From: Bradyrhizobium diversitatis
GTDB lineage: Bacteria; Pseudomonadota; Alphaproteobacteria; Rhizobiales; Xanthobacteraceae
Direction: 5' to 3'
Length of the DNA: 64,000 bases
Assembly: GCF_016031635.1 (NCBI RefSeq)
Contig: NZ_JACEGD010000002.1
Span: 1 to 64,000, forward strand
The translations under genes and the position numbers were made by a program. Of the stretch, positions 35,213 through 41,449 are shown in pieces. Position 1 is the stretch's first letter. Each line of letters begins with the position of its first letter. The notes beneath the pieces were generated by a model. The model did no database searches and was not told the origin of the DNA. It saw nothing but the letters and a program-made list of their open reading frames with translations.

Positions 35213-35272
35213 CCAAAAACAACGCCCCCGCGCAATGGTTTGCATTGTTTATCAAAAGTAGTTGGATGTCTA
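35206..35272. promoter_or_regulatory. 11-bp inverted repeat spanning the promoter region of the protease operon
   Basis: TAGACATCCAA (35206-35216) and its exact complement (35262-35272) flank 45 bases that include TTGATA, a possible -35, on the minus strand. The left arm covers the lipoprotein start codon. It could be an operator pair with looping, or an mRNA hairpin that hides the start. Confidence 0.4.
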
Positions 35273-35295
35273 GTCCGTCTACGATCTGCGGAGAC

Positions 35296-35590
35296 TCGAT
35301 TGTCAAGACTGAGAGCGCCCGCGCCGAAGGCCACGATCTGAAGCAGGCCTCCCGCCAGCATGATGTTCTTGAGAAAATGAATCATCTGGTTCTGGTCTGC
35401 GAAATTGCTGTGAAATGACACCGCCGTCTCCAACGTGAACAGCGCTAGGGCGCTCGCGACCGGCCTAACCCGATAGCCTGCGATCAGCAGAAGGCACCGC
35501 CAAGTTCGACTGCGACCGCCACGGCGAACGCCAAAGGCGGCACGGGTAGACCGACTGCGCCGATCATGGCCGTGGGCGGTAGGCCGCGAG
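35296..35590 (-). pseudogene. DoxX-family membrane protein remnant
   Basis: The C-terminal DoxX signature is readable in one frame (VSFHSNFADQNQMIHFLKN, then AGGLLQIVAFGAGALSLD), and the preceding part MIGAVGLPVPPLAFAVAVAV is in another frame. At least one, probably two, frameshifts separate them (near 35490 and 35570). DoxX proteins are small integral membrane proteins linked to redox stress. No full gene remains. It marks older DNA at the edge of the protease cargo; 35591-35877 shows nothing else convincing. Confidence 0.7.
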
Positions 35591-35877
35591 CTTGCCTAAT
35601 AGCCGATCAGCCGCCGCACCGTGACGGCAACGATGTTCCAGCCGAGAGCCACGCAGTCTCGACAACCAGCCATCTGTTTGGCGGACACCGCCCCGCTGCC
35701 TTGGCGCTGATCCTTGATCCGAACGCAGCCTGACGCCATCAACCCACAAGGGGTCGGCTTACGCTGAAGCGTGCCGCCGCTTCGTCTTCGCCTGCGCGGT
35801 GATTGCGGCCCACGCCCGGACACATCGGGCGCCTGTCACGCGGGGATGGTCCCCGCCTCAGAACAGGAGCCGGACCG

Positions 35878-36042
35878 ATGTCTCAAGCCCTTGCCTTCGC
35901 CAACGCCTGGAACCTTGCCACTACCCTTATGGTCTGCGTCGTCATCTTCCGTACCGGCATGGGCGGATACGGCGTCATGCCAGCGGCCGAATACGACGGC
36001 GATCCGTCCGCGGTGATTCACGAATTCGATCCCTTCCAATGA
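35878..36042 (+). CDS. Small protein with a YGVMP-EYDGD motif
   Basis: ATG 35878 is eight bases after AGGAG. The 54-residue product has a short hydrophobic N-terminal half (LATTLMVCVVIFRTG) and a C-terminal GYGVMPAAEYDGDPSAVIHE motif. I have seen similar motifs in small proteins of alphaproteobacterial plasmids and ICEs, without known function. It may be expressed with the membrane protein gene at 36198. Confidence 0.55.
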   Translation: MSQALAFANAWNLATTLMVCVVIFRTGMGGYGVMPAAEYDGDPSAVIHEFDPFQ

Positions 36043-36197
36043 CGAAGGCGCGCTACAGATCGTTGGCCCGCGAGCGGAAGTCCTGTCGGATTTCCGCTCC
36101 CAGTTGCGCCCGTTTGCGGCTATGCTTTTGGCTGCGCCGTGGTGGTGGTGGAAGGCGCGACCGCTAGACCTTTGTTTATCTTAGGGAGACCGCCACC

Positions 36198-36593
36198 ATG
36201 ATCGTCCTCGGACCACTGCTCGTTATCGGCGGCATCGGCTTCTTCTGCTGGTTGCTGTTCACGCTTGCCGTCTTCGCGCTGCCATTCTTTGTCGGCCTCA
36301 CCGTAGCCATGTGGGCCTTCCACGCGGGCACCGGCGCGCTCGGCGGCCTTCTCGTTGGCTTGGCCGCTGGCGGCGCGACCTTCTGTGGCGGCCGGATTGC
36401 CCTGGCCTCCGCACCGTGGACATGGCTTCGCGTGCTTATCATCATCCTCTTCGTCGCGCCGGCCGCGGTCGCTGGATACAGCGCCACGCATGGGATCGCG
36501 CAAATAGCAATTCCATCTGCGACTTGGCAGCTGATCATCTCGGTCCTCGGCGCCGTTGCCGTCAGCATCGCATCGTTTGCGCGCTACGCATGA
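36198..36593 (+). CDS. Small integral membrane protein
   Basis: The 131-residue product has a start behind AGGGAG. Four hydrophobic spans are visible: LGPLLVIGGIGFFCWLLF, LPFFVGLTVAMWAF with GALGGLLVGLAAGGATFC, LRVLIIILFVAPAAVAG and LIISVLGAVAVSIA. No domain is recognised. Glycine-rich second span. Position among small ICE genes suggests an accessory backbone gene. Role unknown. Confidence 0.7.
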   Translation: MIVLGPLLVIGGIGFFCWLLFTLAVFALPFFVGLTVAMWAFHAGTGALGGLLVGLAAGGATFCGGRIALASAPWTWLRVLIIILFVAPAAVAGYSATHGIAQIAIPSATWQLIISVLGAVAVSIASFARYA

Positions 36594-37053
36594 TGACAAC
36601 GCCTGGCTCGACCGGGCACGGCATGGCGTCTGGCTGACGACCCCAGAGCAGCCGTGGTCTGACCCGATCAGGCTTTCGCAACACGCGTCTCTCGTCATCT
36701 GGCTGCGGACCGATAGGCGATGAAGCCTGATCGCGCTCAGCGGCCCATCTCGATGCGCTGTCGGAGCGTTGAATTGCTCACGGCGAAGCTCGATACAACG
36801 CGGCCGACAAGACCGGGATGAGCGGCGCGTCCTGGCGATCAGTTATCGTGGCAGCGAACTCTCGTCTTTAACTCGCAGAGAGTTTCAGCCGCTGCAGAAT
36901 CTCTCGCCGCTAGCTGAAGGCATCGCGACCGGCGCCAAGTTCTCCTTGATGCTAGTTCTGTTTAGATCGAGCGCACCGAACGGCCTCTCCGATGGATGGA
37001 TCTGGCCGAAGGACGGCTAACGCCTCGATCGCCTATGGCGCAACGGCGCCGAT
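36594..37053. other. Gene-free stretch before the DUF736 leader
   Basis: About 460 bases without a convincing gene. Short open frames on both strands have no binding sites or protein-like sequence. It may hold the promoter for the DUF736 leader transcript. Confidence 0.4.
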
Positions 37054-37233
37054 CGACTTTCTTCCCCTGCCGGCTGCGCCGTCATTCCTCGCGAAACAAG
37101 AAAGTCGCCTGGCTACCGTCCTCCGCTGGCGCTTCGGCCCCTTCGGGGTGCGCCGTCGATCGCCTCCGGCCTGTCGATCACCATCGAGGCCGCAAGGTGC
37201 GGGCTCGGAAGACAGCGATCAAGGAGAACTACC
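37054..37233 (+). promoter_or_regulatory. Structured leader B2 before the DUF736 gene
   Basis: A perfect 10-base inverted repeat (CGACTTTCTT at 37054-37063, complement at 37098-37107) is followed by CGTCCTCCGCTGG, CTTCGGCCCC and, near the start codon, CACCATCGAGGCCGC. The same order and spacing occur in leader B1, whose repeat is also followed by GTCCTCCGC; the distance from repeat to ATG is 180 here and 187 there. Confidence 0.65.
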
Positions 37234-37560
37234 ATGGCGACCATCGGCACCTTCAAGAAGACCGGCTCGAACGAGTTCACCGGCGCAATCGTCACCCTCT
37301 CGCTCCAGGCCAAGAACGTCCGCATCGTTCCAGAGACCAGCCGCTCAGGCGAGAACGCGCCCAGCCACCGGGTCTATGTCGGTCGCGTCGAGATCGGGGC
37401 CGGCTGGTCCAAGCGCTCCAACGAGGGCCGCGACTATCTGAGCCTCAAGCTCGACGATCCGAGCTTCACCGCTCCGATCTTCGCCAACCTCTTCGACGAC
37501 GAGGACGGTGAGGGCTTCAGCTTGATCTGGTCCCGCCCCAGCCGCCGCAATGGCGACTGA
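37234..37560 (+). CDS. DUF736 family protein
   Basis: The 108-residue product has a start behind AAGGAG. It matches the DUF736 pattern: MATIGTFKKTGSNEFTGAIV, then RVYVGRVEIGAGWSKRSNEG and YLSLKLDDPSFTAPIFANLF. DUF736 proteins are near-universal in conjugative elements of alphaproteobacteria; the function is unknown, possibly nucleic-acid binding. A second DUF736 gene lies at 48370. This copy has its own long leader and a strong hairpin after the stop, so it is a single-gene unit, probably highly expressed. Confidence 0.92.
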   Translation: MATIGTFKKTGSNEFTGAIVTLSLQAKNVRIVPETSRSGENAPSHRVYVGRVEIGAGWSKRSNEGRDYLSLKLDDPSFTAPIFANLFDDEDGEGFSLIWSRPSRRNGD

Positions 37561-37570
37561 CCTGACGCAC

Positions 37571-37603
37571 GATGCCTCGCCCGGCTGGTCCGGGCGGGGC
37601 ATC
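37571..37603 (+). terminator. Hairpin after the DUF736 gene
   Basis: Fourteen-base arms (37571-37584 and 37590-37603, one G-T pair) enclose a five-base loop, starting ten bases after the stop. There is no U-tract, so it may act as an mRNA-stabilising or Rho-assisted end. Confidence 0.55.
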
Positions 37604-37671
37604 GCCACGCAGAGGAAGCGTGAAGGCACCTCGTTTGCCGTGACGGCGCAGAAGGGCGCAACAGAAACCGA

Positions 37672-38082
37672 TTAGCGACCACGCGCCGGTTTGATTGGGT
37701 ACCGTTGATTGGCTTCCAAGACACTCTCGACAATGTCATCCCAGTCGGGACAGATTGCGACGAGACGATCGAGCACCGTGGGATCACGTTCGATCTGGCC
37801 GAGCGCCTGTGCACGCCACTGGTCGTTGAAGCTTATGCTCATCAACCCCAGGCATTCGATCTCCGAACTGTCGGGTCGCAAGTGCTCCAACGTTGCCGTC
37901 ACTATGCCGGTCCATTGCTGAATCAGATGCCATGGCTCCGGGTCGCTTCGAGCCTCCAACTTCTCTCCGAGAAGACCAATCAGTGCGAAGAACCGGGTTC
38001 GCCAAGGTTGAGACCTGAGTTCCACGACCAGATCGTCCACCGTTTCGCGGATGTCGGCTGGCAAGTGCTCGTACAGGGACAT
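37672..38082 (-). CDS. Uncharacterised 136-residue protein
   Basis: Start is ATG 38082, behind GGAG. The acidic, largely helical protein begins MSLYEHLPADIRETVDDLVV and has W-rich segments (PWRTRFFALIGLLGEKLEAR, EPWHLIQQWTGIVTATLEHL) and a C-terminal CPDWDDIVESVLEANQRYP. No domain is recognised. It lies next to the Xre regulator on the same strand, 155 bases further on. Confidence 0.6.
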   Translation of the reverse strand: MSLYEHLPADIRETVDDLVVELRSQPWRTRFFALIGLLGEKLEARSDPEPWHLIQQWTGIVTATLEHLRPDSSEIECLGLMSISFNDQWRAQALGQIERDPTVLDRLVAICPDWDDIVESVLEANQRYPIKPARGR

Positions 38083-38237
38083 AAAGCCTACTCCATCCCG
38101 TCCAGCATGCCGTTCTAAGGCATGCGTCCCTGCAGACAGATCAGATTTACGTAAAGCCGCCTACCGACTTATGCGCGAGGCAATTCGGAGTTGATTCGCA
38201 ATGTACCAGTGCTGCGATGGAGGACAAACGCGTCGCA

Positions 38238-38471
38238 TCAGCGAACACGATGAGGATGAACCGCCGTTCGTTTGATGAGATCAGTTGCTTCGACGCCTAG
38301 CGCCTCCGCGATTCGGCCGAGCACGGTTACGCTTGCCGACACATCAGCGCGTTCGATGGCGCCGACGTAACGGACACTCAGCCCGGCGCCATCGGCCAAC
38401 TCCTCCTGCGTCATCTTTTTCACATGGCGCAGTCGACGCAAATTGATCGCCATGACCTCCTTGAGATCCAT
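38238..38471 (-). CDS. qseC: Xre-family repressor (QseC-like)
   Basis: The 77-residue product is a single helix-turn-helix domain: INLRRLRHVKKMTQEELADG, then LSVRYVGAIERADVSASVTV and LGRIAEALGV. ATG 38471 has no ribosome binding site, which would fit a leaderless message; ATG 38453 follows AAGGAGG but only two bases away. Two identical palindromes lie 22 bases upstream. In ICEMlSymR7A the small Xre protein QseC binds palindromic operators between itself and the divergent qseM; position, size and neighbours here match. The symbol is given by that synteny, not by direct comparison. Confidence 0.75.
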   Translation of the reverse strand: MDLKEVMAINLRRLRHVKKMTQEELADGAGLSVRYVGAIERADVSASVTVLGRIAEALGVEATDLIKRTAVHPHRVR

Positions 38472-38492
38472 GGCGACAGGGGAACTCAGATC

Positions 38493-38521
38493 GGAACGAT
38501 CGTTCCAGGAACGATCGTTCC
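38493..38521. promoter_or_regulatory. Tandem perfect palindromes, probable repressor operators
   Basis: Two identical 14-base palindromes GGAACGATCGTTCC (38493-38506 and 38508-38521) are separated by one base, between the xre gene and the divergent DUF2285 gene. Two adjacent symmetric sites of different or equal affinity are typical for C-protein/QseC-like autoregulation. Confidence 0.8.
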
Positions 38522-38653
38522 GATTCGTACGGCGGTGTGCTATTCAAAGTTCTGGTATGGGCCCGGTTTGCCGCTGTCGGGGAGCACCGTGATGCGGTCT
38601 GCGCATCACGACACAAATCGAGCGTGACGATTTCGCAGCTTGCAAAGTTTAGG

Positions 38654-38672
38654 GATTAGAAGAATTCTAATC
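38654..38672. promoter_or_regulatory. Inverted repeat upstream of the small DUF2285 gene
   Basis: GATTAGAA-GAA-TTCTAATC (8-3-8, perfect arms) lies 27 bases before the start of the DUF2285 gene and differs from the tandem palindromes. Possible second operator controlling that gene. Confidence 0.45.
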
Positions 38673-38699
38673 TCTACATGATGCTGAGGGGCGATTGCA

Positions 38700-38963
38700 A
38701 TGAACGAAGCGCCATTCCAGGACCGACCGCCAGTAACGGATCGTGTGAACGCCTACGACGAGAAGCATCTTGCAGTCTATGTCCGGTTGTTAATGGCCGA
38801 AGAAGAGGGGGCCGACTGGCGCGAGGTGGTTCACGTGATCTTCGGTCTCGACCCTGCGCAAGAGCCGGATCGTGCCAAAACCGTTCATGACAGCCATCTC
38901 GCCCGCGCGCGATGGATGGTGGAAGCCGGATATCAGCAGTTACTGCAACCGCGGATGCAGTGA
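38700..38963 (+). CDS. qseM: Small DUF2285 protein (QseM-like antiactivator)
   Basis: The 87-residue product has a start behind GAGGGG. It is a DUF2285 domain: AVYVRLLMAEEEGADWREVV, then GLDPAQEPDRAKTVHDSHLA and ARWMVEAGYQQL. In ICEMlSymR7A QseM, a stand-alone protein of this type, binds and blocks both TraR and FseA and so silences excision. Here it is divergent from the Xre gene and immediately upstream of the fseA-like frames, the same order. Inference: it is the antiactivator. No luxR/luxI gene is seen in the window. Confidence 0.75.
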   Translation: MNEAPFQDRPPVTDRVNAYDEKHLAVYVRLLMAEEEGADWREVVHVIFGLDPAQEPDRAKTVHDSHLARARWMVEAGYQQLLQPRMQ

Positions 38964-39081
38964 GTTGCGCCCCAATCACGCAAATTGCGATCGCGCGTGA
39001 TGCAACCTCCGGGTCTAGTCTCTTGTAGCGTCTTTAGGGATCGTGGTGTGGGGCCCAGAACAAAAAGACGAGAAACAGACC

Positions 39082-39291
39082 ATGCCGACCCAGTACTGGC
39101 GCTCGCCGGAGACCATCGAACGCCTGAATCGCCTTGAGCGCCCGGGTTTTGCCCTCGAATTCCTCCGCCGCAATGCCGACTACCGCCGCGATTTCGCTCG
39201 CACGGAGCGCGAGATTGCGCGCGACGGCGCTGATTCCGAAACCATCCGAAGTAGTTTCGCACGTCGATGGAGGTTGCGGTTTCGCCCATGA
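39082..39291 (+). CDS. fseA: FseA-like activator, first frame (DUF6499)
   Basis: The 69-residue first frame begins MPTQYWRSPETIERLNRLER and continues FALEFLRRNADYRRDF, a DUF6499 domain, ending RWRLRFRP at TGA 39289. The DUF2285 domain that normally follows is encoded in the +1 frame from about 39284. In ICEMlSymR7A the two frames (msi172/msi171) are joined by programmed +1 ribosomal frameshifting to make FseA, the activator of the excisionase gene. The two domains, the order and the +1 offset agree. Confidence 0.8.
   Translation: MPTQYWRSPETIERLNRLERPGFALEFLRRNADYRRDFARTEREIARDGADSETIRSSFARRWRLRFRP
39280..39291 (+). other. Probable programmed +1 frameshift site
   Basis: The end of the first frame reads CGG-TTT-CGC-CCA-TGA (39277-39291). 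Phe-tRNA on TTT (39280-39282) could slip forward one base onto TTC, after which GCC-CAT-GAC leads into the DUF2285 frame. The nearby stop and the cognate UUC re-pairing are features of +1 sites. The exact slip point is inferred. Confidence 0.55.
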
Positions 39292-39868
39292 CCCCGCCTC
39301 TCCGGTTGGACCGGAACCAGCCATTTGGCTGCCCGAGGCATCGCCGGGAACATTGATCCTGGAGCCCGCGCCGCCGGACTTCAAGATCGTTCATTCGATC
39401 GATCGCATTGCTTTCGGACAGCCACTCATCGAACGGGCGGATGCTGACGGTCGCGAGTTGGTGATCGCGGACGGCTCGGGTGAGCTGTATATCCGTTTGC
39501 GCGACGAGCAGGCCGCGCGGCGCCCTGCCGTGCTTGTGCCGCTCGACAGCATGGGCGCGCTGCGGGCGGACGTAGCGCTACTTTTGGCGCGTCGCCTTGC
39601 AGGCCAGCGCACCGGTCTTCTGCCGGCGGCTCTGCGGCTAACGTCGTTTCAGAAACGGCGATTGATTCAGCTCCTTCACGCCTTCGACGTCCACGACCTG
39701 GGCGGTGGACCGCGGGACGTGGCCGCGAAGGTGCTCGCCTCCGACCACGCTCAGCGCCGCTCGGTCGAGTGGAAGGACTCGCACGCCCGTCGTAAGGCGA
39801 ACCGGCTCATTCATGATTCGGTCGCCCTGGTCGAGCGCGGCTATCTAAAACTCCTGCGCGGCCTCTGA
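39284..39868 (+). CDS. fseA: FseA-like activator, second frame (DUF2285)
   Basis: In the +1 frame, 195 codons follow the shift site: AHDPASPVGPEPAIWLPE, then LVIADGSGELYIRLRDEQ and the DUF2285 core (RLTSFQKRRLIQLLHAFDVH, then RRKANRLIHDSVALVERGYL). There is no good start codon or binding site at its beginning, so it should be made only as a fusion to the DUF6499 part, about 265 residues in total. The DUF2285 part would be the target of the QseM-like antiactivator. The expected target is the promoter of the HTH gene at 40076; the 39869-40075 gap is where that promoter should lie. Confidence 0.75.
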   Translation, partial: AHDPASPVGPEPAIWLPEASPGTLILEPAPPDFKIVHSIDRIAFGQPLIERADADGRELVIADGSGELYIRLRDEQAARRPAVLVPLDSMGALRADVALLLARRLAGQRTGLLPAALRLTSFQKRRLIQLLHAFDVHDLGGGPRDVAAKVLASDHAQRRSVEWKDSHARRKANRLIHDSVALVERGYLKLLRGL

Positions 39869-40075
39869 CCGGCACTTCGATCTCTCCAATCCATCAAGTC
39901 CTGATGAGTTAACCCGCGCCTTGCTCCCAACGCTTGGCTTCGCTTGGTTGCGACCGTGGGGGGACACAATCTAACGCGAATTTTCGTCCACCCCCAACGC
40001 CAAAACTCTCCGCCACTCTGGCCCTGACAAGCCGCGACTTGGCTGCGGCGCTTCAAGGCAAGACGGAGATCTCCC

Positions 40076-40327
40076 ATGCTCGACCGGACCTCGCAGCTCA
40101 CCACGCGCTACGTGCGCACCCCTGAGGCCGCGCGCCTCCTTGGCCTCTCGCCGCGTACGCTTGAGAAGTATCGCTGCCATGGCAACGGTCCGACCTTTCG
40201 CAAGCTCGGTGGCCGGGTTGTCTACGCGATCGGTGATCTCGAAGCCTGGGCTGATCAGGCTGCCTGCAGCTCGACGTCGGACCCGCGCTACGTCGAGGCC
40301 CGCGCCGCCGGCAACGCGCATCGCTAA
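40076..40327 (+). CDS. rdfS: Excisionase-like HTH protein (RdfS-like)
   Basis: The 83-residue product starts ATG behind GGAG. The winged helix-turn-helix of the MerR/AlpA/excisionase type is clear: YVRTPEAARLLGLSPRTLEK, then YRCHGNGPTFRKLGGRVVYA and IGDLEAWADQ. In ICEMlSymR7A RdfS is the recombination directionality factor that works with the integrase to excise the element, and its gene lies downstream of fseA and upstream of replication/transfer genes. Here it precedes repA by 15 bases. Very many plasmids also carry such HTH proteins next to repA, so a role as regulator of repA is the alternative. Confidence 0.75.
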   Translation: MLDRTSQLTTRYVRTPEAARLLGLSPRTLEKYRCHGNGPTFRKLGGRVVYAIGDLEAWADQAACSSTSDPRYVEARAAGNAHR

Positions 40328-40342
40328 AGGCAACGCTCGCCC

Positions 40343-41367
40343 ATGTCGTCGCGCCGCCTCATCACGCCGAGCGAGCGAAGCAAGCTCGATCCGTTCGTCA
40401 TCGCCACTGGCGATGCCAGCCCGCGCGATCAGCGCGACCTCATGGAGCGGCCATTCTTCTCGCTCGCCAAGGCCAAACGCACGCGGCCGATCCTTTACCG
40501 GGCCGGCGACGTGTCTGTCGAAGTCTATGCAGTCCCAGAGCACGGCATGGCGACCATTTGGGATGCGGACGTGCTGATTTGGGCGGCCAGCCAGATCGTC
40601 GAGGCTGAGAATCTTGGTCTGAAGACCTCACGCTTCCTGCGCTTCACACCGTATCAGCTCCTGATCGCGATCGGCCGGCAGACCGGCGCGCGGGACTACA
40701 AGCTGTTGAAGGGCGCGCTGGGCCGTCTGCAGGCAACCGTCATCCGAACCAGCATCCGGCAGGGCGAGCATTGGCGGCGCCACCAATTCTCCTGGATCAA
40801 CGAATGGGAGGAGTGCGCGCGGTGCGATGGCCGCGTGGAGGGCATGGAATTTGTCCTTCCCGACTGGTTCTATCGCGGCGTTATCGATCGCTCGCTCGTT
40901 CTCACGATTGACCCGGCCTACTTCAGCCTGACTGGCGGTATCGAGCGTTGGCTCTACCGCGTCGCGCGCAAGCATGCGGGCCGCCAGCCGAGAGGGTGGC
41001 TGTTTGAGATCGCACATCTCCACGAGAAATCCGGCAGCCTCGCCAAGCCCGCTGACTTCGCCTTTGACCTCCGCCGTATTGCGGCCCGTCAACCGCTGCC
41101 AGGTTACCGCCTGAGTATCGAACGCAGGGAACGCCGCGAACTCCTGCGAATCCTACCCGGCAAGTCATTCACAGCATCTGTGGATGGCGCTGTGAATCAT
41201 CTCGGGACTTCGGGTGTTCGCACTATCGGGACTTCGGGCGTGCCCGTATCGGGATTTCGGGAGTGCAAACCACAGCTAACGCTTTGGCCGGAAACAACGA
41301 TCTCTCGCCCTAACTTTGAGTCTAACTTAGAATCTAACTTCTGTAGTGGGGCTGTGCGTCCTGCGGA
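40343..41367 (+). pseudogene. repA: repA (RPA family) replication initiator, 5' part, interrupted
   Basis: The first 341 residues match plasmid replication initiator A proteins (PF10134): MERPFFSLAKAKRTRPILYR, LKTSRFLRFTPYQLLIAIGR, FSWINEWEECARCDGRVEGM, EFVLPDWFYRGV and YFSLTGGIERWLYRVARKHA. The winged-helix core is complete. At 41367 the frame enters the Tn7-like transposon and stays open by chance to 43009, giving an 888-residue fusion with about 547 foreign residues, antisense to tniQ. Joining 40343-41367 to 46300-46390 restores a 371-residue frame. Function may survive because only the last 30 residues are replaced, but the long tail makes this doubtful. In ICEs RepA is thought to maintain the excised circle. 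Confidence 0.85.
41363..41367. repeat. Target-site duplication, left copy (GCGGA)
   Basis: GCGGA directly precedes the TGT end of the transposon; the same five bases follow the ACA end at 46295-46299. Five-base duplications are characteristic of Tn7- and Tn5053-type transposition. Confidence 0.9.
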
Positions 41368-41392
41368 TGTCGGTGCGCGAGGTTTCGCGAAC
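41368..41392 (+). repeat. Transposon left terminal inverted repeat
   Basis: It starts TGTCGGTGCGCGAGGTTTCG and matches the complement of 46270-46294 at 23 of 25 positions. It overlaps the first of the 20-bp-period repeats. Confidence 0.92.
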
Positions 41393-41449
41393 TGGTGCAA
41401 GGTTTCGCGAAACGGCTCCAGGATTCGCGAACTGGATTCACGAACCAGG
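41381..41449 (+). repeat. Three 20-bp-period transposase-binding repeats at the left end
   Basis: GGTTTCGCGA at 41381, GGTTTCGCGA at 41401 and GGATTCGCGA at 41421 are spaced exactly 20 bases apart. A degenerate fourth unit (ATTCACGAACC) begins at 41436. Such arrays are the TnsB/TniA binding sites of Tn7-like ends. The last unit overlaps the tniQ stop codon region. Confidence 0.75.

Noticed and set aside
36769..37020. 83-residue frame before the DUF736 leader
   Set aside because: No binding site, no recognisable sequence, and it runs into the structured leader region.
38654..38672. A lux/tra-type box for a quorum-sensing regulator
   Set aside because: The 8-3-8 repeat does not have the usual length and core of tra boxes, and no luxR or luxI gene is present; kept only as an unspecified operator.
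41381..41449. Possible CRISPR repeat array at the transposon left end
   Set aside because: The units are 10-15 bases with a 20-base period and no variable spacers; they are transposase binding sites. No CRISPR array or cas gene was seen anywhere in the window.
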